64,000 nucleotides of DNA from Sphingobium indicum B90A (GCF_000264945.2 NZ_CP013070.1:682001-746000); one strand, 5' to 3'; positions 1 to 7,625 are shown, counted from the stretch's first letter. The notes: a model not told the origin generated them from the letters alone. Numbers and translations: made by a program.

Positions 1-77
1 TTGGTGAGCCTTTCGCATGCCTGAATCTCGCGCTTCTCGCCATTAATCGATGGCCGCTTTGTCCAAACCATAGTCAT
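1..77 (-). CDS. Possible 5' end of a truncated gene
   Basis: Reading leftwards from an ATG at 77, the minus strand stays open to the window edge for 25 codons, beginning MTMVWTKRPSINGEK. An AAGGG stretch lies just upstream of the ATG and could serve as a ribosome site. The peptide is basic, with no motif I recognise. An open stretch this short can occur by chance in GC-rich DNA, so this is a tentative call that would put a gene divergent from the ParB-domain gene. Positions 78-203 hold no visible gene and presumably carry the promoters for both directions. Confidence 0.3.
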   Translation of the reverse strand, partial: MTMVWTKRPSINGEKREIQACERLT

Positions 78-203
78 TCGCCCTTGTCCGTGCCTATCGT
101 GAGAACTGCTGCGGATGCGCCGGAGAAGAGTGGGCTTTGCCCTGATTGAGCCATTTGGGCGTCGATGGTCGATGCACCGGGCTCACAATCAGGAGTGTGT
201 CCC

Positions 204-2192
204 ATGATCAAGTCGATCCCGCTGAACAAGCTCGTCCAGTCTCCGCGTAATGTCCGCCGTCACGGCGATCCGGCGGCAGATGCCGAACTCAAAGCCAGCA
301 TTGCAGCGCATGGATTGCTGCAGAACCTGATCGTCCGCCCCGCTGCCAAGGGCAAATTCGAGGTCGAAGCTGGGGAGCGTCGTCGCCGAGCGATGCTTGC
401 GCTCGCGGACGACAACATTCTCGCGCGTGATCACGAAGTCACGTGTCTCGTTCTCGAGGACAGCGCTGAAGCGGCGGTCGAGACCAGCCTTGCGGAGAAC
501 TTCCACCGTCTCGCCATGAACCCGGCCGACGAAGCCCAGGCCTTTACGGCGCTCGTGTCTGGGGGTGCGACTGTCGAAGAGGTTGCCCGCCGCTTCGGTC
601 TGACTGTCCGCTTTGTTGAGGGACGCCTGCGTCTCGCAACGCTTGCGCCCGTCGTGTTCGAGGCTCTGGCATCGGGCCAGATCACCCTCGACATTGCCAA
701 AGCGTTCGGCGCTACCTCGGACCAAGAGATCCAGGCCCGTGTCTTCGAGCAGGTTTCCTCGGCCTACTATGCGCCCAATCCCGACAGCATCCGGCGCATG
801 GTCCTGTCCGGCACAGTCCGGGGCAGCGATCCGCGCGCGCGCCTTGTTGGCCGCGATGCCTATATTGCCGCTGGCGGCCGGATCGAGCGCGAACTGTTCG
901 ACGATGATGACAGCGAATCCTGGGTCGATGTTGCCCTGCTCGAAAGCCTCGCCGCAGCAAAGATGGAAGAGCAGGCCAAAGCCCTCGCCGCCGAGCAGGG
1001 TCTTGCCTGGGTCAAGCCGACGCTCGATCCCTATGCCAGCCACGACCTGGTCGAAGGGCTGGTCAGGCTTCCCGCCGAACCGGCGCCATTGACCGAAGCT
1101 GAAGTGGCAAGGCTCGACGAACTCGATGCCTCCTATGACGAGCATGCGGCGATCCTCGAGGATGAGGACAGTGCCGAGGAGGCTGTGGAAGCCGCCGAAG
1201 CGGCGATTGAGGCGATCGAACGCGAGTGTCAGGAAATCCGTGCCCGACCGCCGGTTATCGCGCCGGAGCTCAAGGCCGAGGCAGGAATGGTGCTGGTGCT
1301 CTCCCGCGATGGCACGCCGGTTCTCCAGCCGGTGTTCTACGGCGAGCGTCAGGCTGAACCCACCGAAGCCGACGACGGGATCGAAGTCGTTGCAGGCGAA
1401 GAAGGTTCGGACAGGCGCCGGACCACCTTGTCGAAACGTCTGGTCGACGAACTCGCGATGCAGCGCCGCGATGTTCTGGCACTTCACGTTGCATCCGATC
1501 CCGGGCTGGCGCTCGACATCATGGTCTTCACCCTCGCCGATGCCGATACCCACGACTGGCGGGCGCGCTCTTCGACCACGCTGCGCGCCCCCGTTCCTGC
1601 AGGCCCGATCATCGGCTTCGAAGCCAAGGATGCGTCGGCGAGCAGCGCGCTTGCCGAGCTCAGGTCTGGTCTCGACGAAAGCTGGCGCGCCGGGGCTGAT
1701 GCAACGTCCCGCTTCGATCTGTTTCGGGCGCTGCCCGATGAAAGCCGAGCCGCATGGCTTGGCTTTGTCGTTGCCCGGTCGCTCGAGGCAAGCCTCAACA
1801 TGACGGGCGAGCGTCAACTGCCGTTCCAGGATCACCTTGGTAGCCTGATCGGCATCGACATGGCGCAGTGGTGGCGACCGACTGCGGCCAACTACTTTGA
1901 CCGGGTGTCGAAGCAGGTGATCCTCGATGCGCTGACCGATGTCGGCGGTCTTGAGCTTTCCTCCCGCTTTGCCTCGGTCAAGAAGGGTGACCTCGCGATG
2001 AGCGCCGAGCGCGTCTTCGCCGGCACCTACATCACCGAGGTCGAGGTCCGCGAAAAGGCTCTGGCCTGGGTGCCTGAGGTCATGCGGTTCGCCTCGACTA
2101 CCCTGGAGGCTGCCGAAGCCGAGCTCGACGAAGCTGACGCTGAGTCTGGTATCGACGGTGAAACTCATACCCCCCGCGAGCTGGCCGCCTGA
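204..2192 (+). CDS. ParB/Srx N-terminal domain protein
   Basis: This 662-residue protein has an N-terminal ParB/sulfiredoxin-fold domain (about residues 1-90) with the pattern PRNVRRHGD, then GLLQNLIVRP and then VEAGERRRRAMLAL. A helix-turn-helix-like segment follows around residues 115-150 (VEEVARRFGLTVRFVEGRL). The remaining 450 residues are acidic and carry no motif I recognise. ParB relatives bind DNA and some are CTPases or nucleases. Proteins this long on conjugative elements are often ParB-like in name but have no ParA partner, and no parA is visible here, so a role in partition is unproven. I chose the ATG at 204 because AGGAG lies 8 bases upstream. An in-frame GTG at 165 lacks a site. 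The gene is followed by a clear terminator and appears monocistronic. Its position in the suspected leading region suggests early expression in a recipient. Confidence 0.85.
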   Translation: MIKSIPLNKLVQSPRNVRRHGDPAADAELKASIAAHGLLQNLIVRPAAKGKFEVEAGERRRRAMLALADDNILARDHEVTCLVLEDSAEAAVETSLAENFHRLAMNPADEAQAFTALVSGGATVEEVARRFGLTVRFVEGRLRLATLAPVVFEALASGQITLDIAKAFGATSDQEIQARVFEQVSSAYYAPNPDSIRRMVLSGTVRGSDPRARLVGRDAYIAAGGRIERELFDDDDSESWVDVALLESLAAAKMEEQAKALAAEQGLAWVKPTLDPYASHDLVEGLVRLPAEPAPLTEAEVARLDELDASYDEHAAILEDEDSAEEAVEAAEAAIEAIERECQEIRARPPVIAPELKAEAGMVLVLSRDGTPVLQPVFYGERQAEPTEADDGIEVVAGEEGSDRRRTTLSKRLVDELAMQRRDVLALHVASDPGLALDIMVFTLADADTHDWRARSSTTLRAPVPAGPIIGFEAKDASASSALAELRSGLDESWRAGADATSRFDLFRALPDESRAAWLGFVVARSLEASLNMTGERQLPFQDHLGSLIGIDMAQWWRPTAANYFDRVSKQVILDALTDVGGLELSSRFASVKKGDLAMSAERVFAGTYITEVEVREKALAWVPEVMRFASTTLEAAEAELDEADAESGIDGETHTPRELAA

Positions 2193-2227
2193 CCTCCTCC
2201 TGACAGGTTCGGCTACTCGCACCTCGA

Positions 2228-2270
2228 GAAGCGGTCCTTCGGCTCACGCCGGAGGGCCGCTTCCTTTTTG
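2228..2270 (+). terminator. Rho-independent terminator after the ParB-domain gene
   Basis: A 15-base stem (2228-2242 against 2249-2263; left arm GAAGCGGTCCTTCGG) pairs fully if two G-U pairs are allowed. It has a six-base loop and is followed by CTTTTT. It lies 36 bases after the stop codon of the upstream gene. Confidence 0.85.
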
Positions 2271-2360
2271 GAAGCAGAGCGGAGGGGGCTCGAAACCCTG
2301 TGGCACTGACCGGCGAGCCCCGTCGCCAACTGTCCGGATGCCTCAATCAGGAGACCCATC

Positions 2361-3302
2361 ATGGCCTATCGCAAGGGACAGAGCGGCGGCTTGTCGCCCG
2401 CCGCCCGCATCACCCAGGAAATCATCGCTCGTCTGGAAGCGGGCACGAAGCCGTGGATCAAGCCGTGGCGCGGTGTCCCGGTCTCGCGGCCCTTGCGGGC
2501 CTGCGGGATTCCGTACCGCGGTATGAACGTGTTCTGGTTGTGGATGGTCGCCGACATGTGCGGCTACGCTTCGCCGTTCTGGATGACCTACAACCAGGCA
2601 AAATCACTCGGAGCCCAGGTCCGCAAAGGCGAGAAGTCGACCATCGCGATCTTCTACAAGAGCTACACCAAAGAGGTGGAAGCGCCCGATACCGGCGAAA
2701 AGACCGACGAAGCCCGCCGGGTGCTCAAGGCCTATCCGGTCTTCAATGCCGATCAGGTCGAAGGTCTGCCCGAGCGCTTTCATCCGGCCGCGACGTTGGA
2801 ACTGGTCGAGCCTGAAGGGCGCGAAGCCGAGCTCGACGCATTCTTCGCTAGCATCCCCGTCAATTTGCGTCACCAGGGCTGCGAGGCTTACTACGAACCC
2901 ACCGCTGACCGGGTCACCATGCCGCCGGTCAGCCTGTTCAACGGTTTCGATCACTACTACGCCACGCTCGCCCACGAGCTGTCGCACTGGACCGGCCATG
3001 CCAGCCGCTTGGGGCGTGACCTCAAGAACCGCTTCGGCACAGCGGCCTACGCCGCCGAGGAACTGGTCGCCGAACTTTCGAGCGCAATGCTGGGTGCCGA
3101 GCTGGGGCTGCCCGTTACGCATCTCGACAACCACGCGAGCTATATCGAGCATTGGCTCAGGCTGCTGAAGGATGACGACCGCGCCATTCTGACCGCTGCG
3201 GCCAAGGCCGAGGAAGCTGCGAGCCTGCTGCTGAAGCTCGGCGGGAGGGTCATGCCTGAACAGTTTGACGACGCGTCAGACGACGCTGCGCTCGCGGCCT
3301 GA
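2361..3302 (+). CDS. ardC: ArdC-like antirestriction protein
   Basis: This 313-residue protein matches the ArdC family (ArdC_N / DUF1738 followed by a zincin-like MPTase domain). The N-terminal half, about residues 10-130, has the family pattern IIARLEAGTKPWIKPW and YRGMNVFWL and is the single-strand-DNA-binding part in known members. The C-terminal half has the zinc metallopeptidase-like motif HELSHWTGH, with HExxH at residues 205-209. A downstream glutamate region (AAEELVAELSSA) probably completes the metal site. ArdC of conjugative plasmids protects incoming DNA from type I restriction and binds single-stranded DNA. The start has AGGAG ten bases upstream, in the same TCAATCAGGAG context seen before neighbouring genes. 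It is followed after 11 bases by a small gene, probably in the same transcript. Its place beside parB- and ssb-like genes fits a leading-region anti-restriction role. Confidence 0.9.
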   Translation: MAYRKGQSGGLSPAARITQEIIARLEAGTKPWIKPWRGVPVSRPLRACGIPYRGMNVFWLWMVADMCGYASPFWMTYNQAKSLGAQVRKGEKSTIAIFYKSYTKEVEAPDTGEKTDEARRVLKAYPVFNADQVEGLPERFHPAATLELVEPEGREAELDAFFASIPVNLRHQGCEAYYEPTADRVTMPPVSLFNGFDHYYATLAHELSHWTGHASRLGRDLKNRFGTAAYAAEELVAELSSAMLGAELGLPVTHLDNHASYIEHWLRLLKDDDRAILTAAAKAEEAASLLLKLGGRVMPEQFDDASDDAALAA

Positions 3303-3313
3303 GGGAGGATATC

Positions 3314-3736
3314 ATGGGCCGATCGGTCAGCTATCCCCGCGGGGCAATCGTTGCCTTCACGGTTCTCGAGGTCGAAGCCGAGGACGACTGGGAATTCGAG
3401 TATGAATGGCTGCGTGACGATCTGTGCGAGCGGGCCGCCAAAGCCTTCCCGTCGCTGATCCCGCATGACGGCTGGCGCGGCCGGGAGGACCGGATCCTCA
3501 TGCGCAATGCCTATGCGGATTTCGGCGTGTCGGTCTATGGCGGGCTGGTTGCCGTCTGGATCGTCGAACGCGATGATGGGGCCTATTGGGACGCCGATTG
3601 GCGCACGGCCCGCTCACCGCGGGCACAGCGCTGGCTGTCGCAGATCGCATCCCGTTTCGATGCCTTGTTTGGCAACTACGATTGCCTCGGGCACATGTCG
3701 AACGGCGAGGGGTTCTACACCAAGCGCGCAGCTTGA
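3314..3736 (+). CDS. Uncharacterised protein downstream of ardC
   Basis: This 140-residue protein begins 11 bases after the ardC stop with GGGAGGATATC before the ATG, so it is probably co-transcribed. It is rich in aromatic and acidic residues (DDWEFEYEWLRDDL, DDGAYWDADW) and looks like a compact soluble alpha/beta protein with no signal peptide or membrane segment. I do not recognise a named family with confidence. The C-terminal segment FGNYDCLGHMSNGEGFY looks like a conserved tail. Its reading frame shows the strong GC3 bias of its neighbours, which supports it being a real gene. Function unknown. Confidence 0.75.
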   Translation: MGRSVSYPRGAIVAFTVLEVEAEDDWEFEYEWLRDDLCERAAKAFPSLIPHDGWRGREDRILMRNAYADFGVSVYGGLVAVWIVERDDGAYWDADWRTARSPRAQRWLSQIASRFDALFGNYDCLGHMSNGEGFYTKRAA

Positions 3737-4036
3737 GGCCTGCGAGTTGGTTGGTCGCGGCGCCGGGTTGCCATCCCTGACTGCACTTTGCCGGCCGCTC
3801 ATGGTCTGTCGCCATGCGAGAGAGGCCCTGGGCCAGCCGCCAGTCTTGCGCAACCCGGCTTGGGCGGGCCCGTGTTGGCCTTGGCCCTTCGGGCTCAAGG
3901 CCTGCCCGCGCCAGCCCGCCAAGACGGGTTCCCCCTTACGGGTGCGCAATTCTGCCTGAAGCTGGCCCTGACGGGCTCTCGCTGGCGCAGCCATGAACGG
4001 GTGCGTCGGCCTCACGCCAGTCAGGAGGACTTTCCC
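3737..4036 (+). promoter_or_regulatory. Gene-free structured leader A, before the DUF2493 gene
   Basis: This 300-base stretch has no convincing gene. It contains GCGCAACCCGG (3848-3858), a strong hairpin (3877-3902, GGCCTTGGCCC against GGGCTCAAGGCC with one bulge and a TTC loop), and then a conserved tract running from CTGCCCGC to GGGTGCGC (3902-3947). It ends in TCAGGAGG before the ATG at 4037. The same ordered elements recur in the leader of ssb (leader B, 6156-6245). I interpret it as a cis-acting regulatory element, possibly a structured promoter. That role is inference. Confidence 0.5.
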
Positions 4037-4990
4037 ATGCACACGTCATTTGCCGATCAACTCGCCGGGCTCGATCTTGCCGGCTTTTCCATCGGACCCG
4101 CTCCCCTATCGACCAGCGATTTCCCGGTCCGCGAAGCGGTCGTCCAAACCCTCGAAGCGGTCTGGTCCGATCTTTTCGCCATGGTGTCCGGGACCGCTCT
4201 TGAAGCCGACGCCGAGGATCTTGGCTGGGCCTTCGTCAACATCTTCCACCGCTCCGCCGAACGCAAATCGACGGCCCTTGACCGGGCGACCGACGAGGTC
4301 CGCGCGCTGATTGCTACGGCCGATGGATCCGAGGTTCACACCCATGACCTTGAGACCCAGGTCGAGCGGGCACAGTGCGCCGAAAGCGCGATGCTGGCGC
4401 TTGAGGAGATGCGCGAGGTCGCAGCAGCCCTTTACCTCAACGAGTTCGGATCATCGTGGAAGCCGGTCTCCAGTTCTCGCTTCAATCACAGTGTCATGCT
4501 TACCTCCGCGCTGGTCGAAGGGCGCGATTTCCTGCGCGCCCGTGCCGAGGCCAAACGCCGTGCAGCGGTGCCCGAAGGAACCCCGGTTGTCTTCGCTGGC
4601 GGGCGCACTCGTCATGGATGCGAAGAGGATGCACTGACCTTCGGCAACAACGTTTGGGCCACCCTCGACAAGGTCCGCGACCGCGTGCCTGACATGGTGC
4701 TCATCCACGGCGGCGACACCAAGGGCGTCGACCGCCTGGCATCGAGCTGGGCCGAACGGCGCGGCATCCCGCAGGTCACGTTCTCGCTCGACATGCGGCT
4801 CGGCGCCCGTGCTGGCTTCAAGCGCAACGAACGAATGCTCTCCCTCGATCCGCGCTACGTCATCGCCTTTCCCGGCAATGGCGTACTCGAACGCTTGGTG
4901 ATCGAGGCCAAAGCTCGGCGGATCACCGTGGTCGATCGGCGCGGGCCCCTTGGCACCAATCCGAAGAGCACTTCGGCAGGCACTGACTGA
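4037..4990 (+). CDS. DUF2493 (SLOG-like) protein
   Basis: This 317-residue protein has a C-terminal DUF2493 domain (about residues 180-300), recognised by VVFAGGRTR, then IHGGDTKGVDRLASSWAERR and then YVIAFPGNG. This is a Rossmann-like SLOG-superfamily fold thought to bind nucleotides or nucleotide-derived ligands. The N-terminal 180 residues are mostly helical and include a segment (RAQCAESAMLALEEMREVAAALYLNEFG) typical of the version carried by alphaproteobacterial mobile elements. I chose the ATG at 4037, nine bases after AGGAGG. The longer in-frame extension back to 3788 reads through the conserved leader and is unlikely to be translated. SLOG proteins are frequent in conflict systems as ligand sensors, but no effector is fused or adjacent here, so the role is unknown. 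Confidence 0.85.
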   Translation: MHTSFADQLAGLDLAGFSIGPAPLSTSDFPVREAVVQTLEAVWSDLFAMVSGTALEADAEDLGWAFVNIFHRSAERKSTALDRATDEVRALIATADGSEVHTHDLETQVERAQCAESAMLALEEMREVAAALYLNEFGSSWKPVSSSRFNHSVMLTSALVEGRDFLRARAEAKRRAAVPEGTPVVFAGGRTRHGCEEDALTFGNNVWATLDKVRDRVPDMVLIHGGDTKGVDRLASSWAERRGIPQVTFSLDMRLGARAGFKRNERMLSLDPRYVIAFPGNGVLERLVIEAKARRITVVDRRGPLGTNPKSTSAGTD

Positions 4991-5007
4991 GGTCATGCCG
5001 GTCTTCG

Positions 5008-5032
5008 CGCCAGCGCCGGGCCGGCGCTGGCG
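5008..5032. repeat. Perfect 12-base-arm GC-rich inverted repeat
   Basis: The arm CGCCAGCGCCGG (5008-5019) is followed by one base and its exact reverse complement (5021-5032), 18 bases after the DUF2493 stop. No T-run follows on either strand, so it is not a classical intrinsic terminator. It could be a transcript-stabilising hairpin or a protein-binding site. Confidence 0.6.
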
Positions 5033-5112
5033 TCGTCCGTCAGAGGAAAGGCGCGCGCCTGTAGTTTGGAGCCAGCGAATGGTCGATGGCTCCTTTCTAC
5101 AGGAGGTATTCC

Positions 5113-5574
5113 ATGATCGATATCGAGGCCGTGATGGCCGACTTTGCCGTTCGCCAGGCCGAGCGGCAGATGCAGGTTGCAGAAGAGATTCAGCAGCTCA
5201 AGGTCGCCATTCTTCCGCGCTTGCAGGAAGTCGGCATCGCCCGTGTCGAGATCCGCTTTGACGGCTGCGGCGACAGCGGCGCCGTTGAGGAATGTGCTTG
5301 TCTGGATGCTGAGGGCGCGGCGATCCCGTGCCCGGAAGTCTCCCTCATGGAAGGCGAAGCAGATAAGGCGGATGGTGCCGGTTCCGTGGAGCTGCAGTCA
5401 CTTGGGCAAGCTCTGGAGCAGCTGACCTATCTGGCGCTCGAACGTCACCATCCTGGCTGGGAGATCAACGACGGTGCCTGCGGCGAACTCGTGATCGATG
5501 TGGCTGAAGCAACCTTCGTGCTGGATTGCAGTCTGCGCTTCACCGCGACCGATGATCACTCGACCGAACTCTAG
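5113..5574 (+). CDS. DUF6878 family protein
   Basis: This 153-residue acidic, soluble protein matches what I know as the DUF6878 family, small proteins found on sphingomonad plasmids. It starts MIDIEAVMADFAVRQAER, has a central VEIRFDGCGDSGAVEE segment, and closes with WEINDGACGELVIDV and a run of beta strands. Cysteines occur in the central part (GCGDSG, ECACL) but do not form a clear zinc motif. The ATG at 5113 follows AGGAGGTATTCC, an excellent ribosome site, and is preferred over the upstream in-frame start at 5086. It is 10 bases from the next gene and probably co-transcribed with it. No function is known. Confidence 0.8.
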   Translation: MIDIEAVMADFAVRQAERQMQVAEEIQQLKVAILPRLQEVGIARVEIRFDGCGDSGAVEECACLDAEGAAIPCPEVSLMEGEADKADGAGSVELQSLGQALEQLTYLALERHHPGWEINDGACGELVIDVAEATFVLDCSLRFTATDDHSTEL

Positions 5575-5584
5575 GAGGCCCGGC

Positions 5585-6013
5585 ATGGCCCACTGCTACT
5601 ACCACGCCCTCTCGTCGGTCCGGAAATGGGGCGGCACGGTCGATGACTATCTCCCGCTGCACCAGTGGTTCGACCAGTCGAAGGCTATTCTCGCAGACCC
5701 ACGGCACCGCGCGCTGCGGCACCATGCCGAGGGGATATTCATGCTCGAAACCCTGTTCGGCGAGACCCTCGTCAATGCCGATGGCCGGGTCGTTCCGGTG
5801 CGTCTGGTCGGCGAACAGCACGTACGCGAAGACCTTGGCTCGATCCCCTCATTTGCCGACTGGGCGCGCTTGATCACGCTGCAGGCCTGGATGCTTCGAG
5901 GCAACCCTCTGGACGGCGCTGAAGGGGTGACGATCGACATGCCTCTCCCAGGCGAAGCAGTTTCGTCCAGGAATGAGCCACCTACTGGAGGAGCGGTCCG
6001 TACCGTGATCTAG
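5585..6013 (+). CDS. DUF6915 family protein
   Basis: This 142-residue protein fits the DUF6915 family: HYYHALSS-type start (here MAHCYYHALSSVRKWGG), then DYLPLHQWFDQSK, RHHAEGIFMLE and GEQHVREDLG. The conserved histidines and acidic residues (HQWFDQSK, HHAEG, EQHV) suggest a metal-binding helical protein, but that is only an impression. The ATG at 5585 is preceded by AGGAGGCCCGGC. The ten-base gap from the DUF6878 gene indicates a two-gene transcript, a pairing I associate with sphingomonad mobile elements. Function unknown. Confidence 0.8.
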   Translation: MAHCYYHALSSVRKWGGTVDDYLPLHQWFDQSKAILADPRHRALRHHAEGIFMLETLFGETLVNADGRVVPVRLVGEQHVREDLGSIPSFADWARLITLQAWMLRGNPLDGAEGVTIDMPLPGEAVSSRNEPPTGGAVRTVI

Positions 6014-6316
6014 GAAGGCATTCTCCGGTGGAGGGCTGGCGGGGGAATGATCCGGCCAAGACCGGAGGGAAACGAGTCAGGGCTGACCTGTTCAAGGCAT
6101 CCAGCTCCACCCGGCTTCGATGCAAACCTGTCCCTGAATCACCCCCCGTCGAGACGCGCAACCCGGATCAGGTCCGGCCGAGTTGCCGGGCTGTGCCCGG
6201 CTGCCCGCACCACCCGAACCAGTTCCGGGTTCCCCTTCGGTGCGCTTCGCCATGGGGCGCTTCTGCTCGGGTTTGCAGCCGGGATGGACCCGGATTGCTC
6301 GATCAGGAGAAAGCCC
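6014..6316 (+). promoter_or_regulatory. Gene-free structured leader B, before ssb
   Basis: These 303 bases carry no convincing gene. In order there are GCGCAACCCGG (6156-6166), a perfect hairpin (GCCGGGC 6185-6191, loop TGT, GCCCGGC 6195-6201), a tract from CTGCCCGC to GGTGCGC (6201-6245) including GGGTTCCCC, and GATCAGGAG before the ATG at 6317. This is the same order of elements as in leader A upstream of the DUF2493 gene. The two leaders may share a regulator or act as structured single-strand promoters. The shared elements are visible, but the role is inference. Confidence 0.5.
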
Positions 6317-6706
6317 ATGACCAATCTCGTTATCCTCGTTGGTCGCATCGCTCGCGACCCCGAGACCCGCACCACCCAGGGCGGAACCAGCATCACCTCG
6401 ATCTCGGTCGTGACCGACCGTCCGGCCCGCAAGGATGGCAAGACCTACAAGGACGAAAACGGCTACACCGCCAAGGACAGCGAATTCCACCGGATCACCT
6501 GCTTCAACGGCCTGGGCCAGAATGTGGCCAAGTATTGCACCAAGGGCCAGCTCGTGACGGTCGAAGGGCGCATCCACTACACCCAGTGGGAAGATCAGAG
6601 CGGCACCAAGCGCTACGGCTGCGAGATCATCGCCGACAAGGTCGATTTCCTCACCAAGGGCCGTTCGGGCAGCAACGAGGGAGCCCCCGACATCGACGAG
6701 GACTGA
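6317..6706 (+). CDS. ssb: Single-stranded DNA-binding protein
   Basis: This 129-residue SSB has one OB-fold covering nearly the whole protein. Family hallmarks are MTNLVILVGRIARDPE at the start, then EFHRITCFNGLGQNVAKYC and GQLVTVEGRIHYTQWED, then a YGCEIIAD strand. The tail is short and acidic (APDIDED) and lacks the usual DDDIPF-type ending that recruits host replication proteins in chromosomal SSB. Plasmid SSBs coat the incoming single strand and assist establishment. I chose the ATG at 6317, which has AGGAGA ten bases upstream. The longer frame from 6047 runs through the structured leader. A terminator follows directly, so it appears to be a single-gene unit. Confidence 0.92.
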   Translation: MTNLVILVGRIARDPETRTTQGGTSITSISVVTDRPARKDGKTYKDENGYTAKDSEFHRITCFNGLGQNVAKYCTKGQLVTVEGRIHYTQWEDQSGTKRYGCEIIADKVDFLTKGRSGSNEGAPDIDED

Positions 6707-6724
6707 ATATCCTCACCTCACGAC

Positions 6725-6764
6725 AAGGCCCCGCTGGCAGACGCCATCGGGGCCTTTTCTTTTG
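6725..6764 (+). terminator. Rho-independent terminator after ssb
   Basis: The stem AAGGCCCCG (6725-6733) pairs with CGGGGCCTT (6748-6756) around a 14-base loop and is followed by TTCTTTT. It begins 19 bases after the ssb stop codon. Confidence 0.9.
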
Positions 6765-6821
6765 CACGCCGGCGATGCGGCGGCGCGGGGCATCGAACCC
6801 CTTGCCGCCGCGGAGTGAACT

Positions 6822-7052
6822 TTACGCGGGAGCAATCCGCTTCAGCGTTTCCTCGATCCCGAGCGCCATCGATGCGCGAACGATCTGGCGCAACTGTGCC
6901 GGTTCGATCGTCTCCGCGCCGCACTCGATCAGCAGCTTTCCGAGTTCGGTCGCTGCTTCTTCGCGGAGACGTGCCTCCTCGTTCTCGAGTTGGGCACGCT
7001 GTTCACGCAGCTTCTTCAAGGCATCTCGTGCAGTGGGTTTGGACCTGGCCAT
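6822..7052 (-). CDS. DUF6437 / TraC-like small helical protein
   Basis: This 76-residue basic-acidic protein is almost entirely helical, with a coiled-coil-like first half (ALKKLREQRAQLENEEARLREE) and then ATELGKLLIECG. It fits the DUF6437 family and resembles the small TraC proteins found beside relaxases on Ti-type plasmids, which are DNA-processing accessory proteins. The ATG at 7052 gives a start typical of this family (MARSKPTARDALKKL). The longer frame up to 7262 would be translated through the hairpin region. It is one of the few minus-strand genes in the block. A role in relaxosome assembly is plausible but rests on resemblance only. Confidence 0.75.
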   Translation of the reverse strand: MARSKPTARDALKKLREQRAQLENEEARLREEAATELGKLLIECGAETIEPAQLRQIVRASMALGIEETLKRIAPA

Positions 7053-7238
7053 AGTGCTTCCTTCTTGCTGGCCGTTGGTCCCCTCCGCTTTCGATCTTGG
7101 CACTGCGAGGGGATGTAGGAAAATGGTTTGTGGGGCAGACGTCGCACTTCTACGCTGACGTTGAAGAGCGTCTCTCTCGCAGAAAGACCAAGTCTGATGC
7201 GGGCTTTGGGGCTGCGTCAAGGACGACGGGGCCCCACC

Positions 7239-7266
7239 ATTTTTACCGGGCAAGCCCGGCAAAAAT
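7239..7266. repeat. Hairpin with A/T outer and GC inner stem
   Basis: ATTTTT, one mismatch, CCGGGC (7239-7251), a two-base AA loop, then GCCCGG, one mismatch, AAAAAT (7254-7266). The layout resembles a bidirectional terminator, but it sits upstream of a gene rather than behind one on the + strand. A folded single-strand element is an alternative. It lies immediately after the GGGGCCCC palindrome at 7228-7235. Confidence 0.6.
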
Positions 7267-7343
7267 CGTTGCCCCCATCGCCGCTTCGCGGCCGCTATCG
7301 CGGTCCCTGACCCAGCCCGTCACCCACATCCTTCGCAGCTCCT

Positions 7344-7356
7344 GATGCGACGCATC
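7344..7356. promoter_or_regulatory. GATGCG-A-CGCATC palindrome upstream of the 78-residue gene
   Basis: A perfect 6-base inverted repeat with a one-base centre lies 20 bases before the ATG at 7377. The same arms with a two-base centre occur at 55293-55306 between traA and a regulator gene, which hints at a shared DNA-binding protein. Confidence 0.4.
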
Positions 7357-7376
7357 GAACATCAGGAGGAAAGATC

Positions 7377-7613
7377 ATGTACGCTTCACTGAACATTGCC
7401 GCTGCTGGTCCCGCCGCCGATCAGGCAGCCTTCGTTGCTGCCCTAGATCAGGCCCATGCCCGGTCCTTTCACAGCTACTTCACGCAGTACGTCCTGACCG
7501 ATGACGAAGCAGGCTATATCGCGGTCGATGAAGGCGACTACGGTGCCTTGCCCAAGGCCATGCTGGACCGTGTCATCGATACTGTGCCGGGCCGTCTCAG
7601 CGATGAATTCTGA
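7377..7613 (+). CDS. Small uncharacterised protein (78 residues)
   Basis: This small, acidic, soluble protein (MYASLNIAAAGPAADQAAF at the start, then HARSFHSYFTQYVLTDDE and AGYIAVDEGDYGALPKAM) has no signal peptide, cysteines or recognised motif. The ATG has a strong AGGAGGAAAGATC ribosome site in the same ATCAGGAG context as the ardC, ssb and parB-like genes. A rho-independent terminator follows within 13 bases, so it is a single-gene unit. These surroundings make it a real gene despite its size. Function unknown. Confidence 0.75.
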   Translation: MYASLNIAAAGPAADQAAFVAALDQAHARSFHSYFTQYVLTDDEAGYIAVDEGDYGALPKAMLDRVIDTVPGRLSDEF

Positions 7614-7625
7614 CCCGCCGGTTTG

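Larger units (their letters stand above)
7053..7376. other. Gene-free region with hairpin and palindrome
   Basis: This 324-base divergent intergenic region lies between the DUF6437 gene and a small + strand gene. It contains GGGGCCCC (7228-7235), a near-perfect 12-base-arm hairpin at 7239-7266 and a palindrome at 7344-7356. Promoters for both flanking genes presumably lie here, but I cannot assign -35/-10 boxes with confidence. Confidence 0.5.

Noticed and set aside
189..2222. 677-residue minus-strand frame opposite the ParB-domain gene
   Set aside because: It mirrors the third-position GC bias of the sense gene, has low-complexity Arg/Gly-rich sequence and no family match, while the sense frame has clear ParB motifs.
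6009..6016. CTAGGAAG at the end of the DUF6915 gene as an S24 operator
   Set aside because: It is a single half-site overlapping a stop codon, with no partner repeat nearby.
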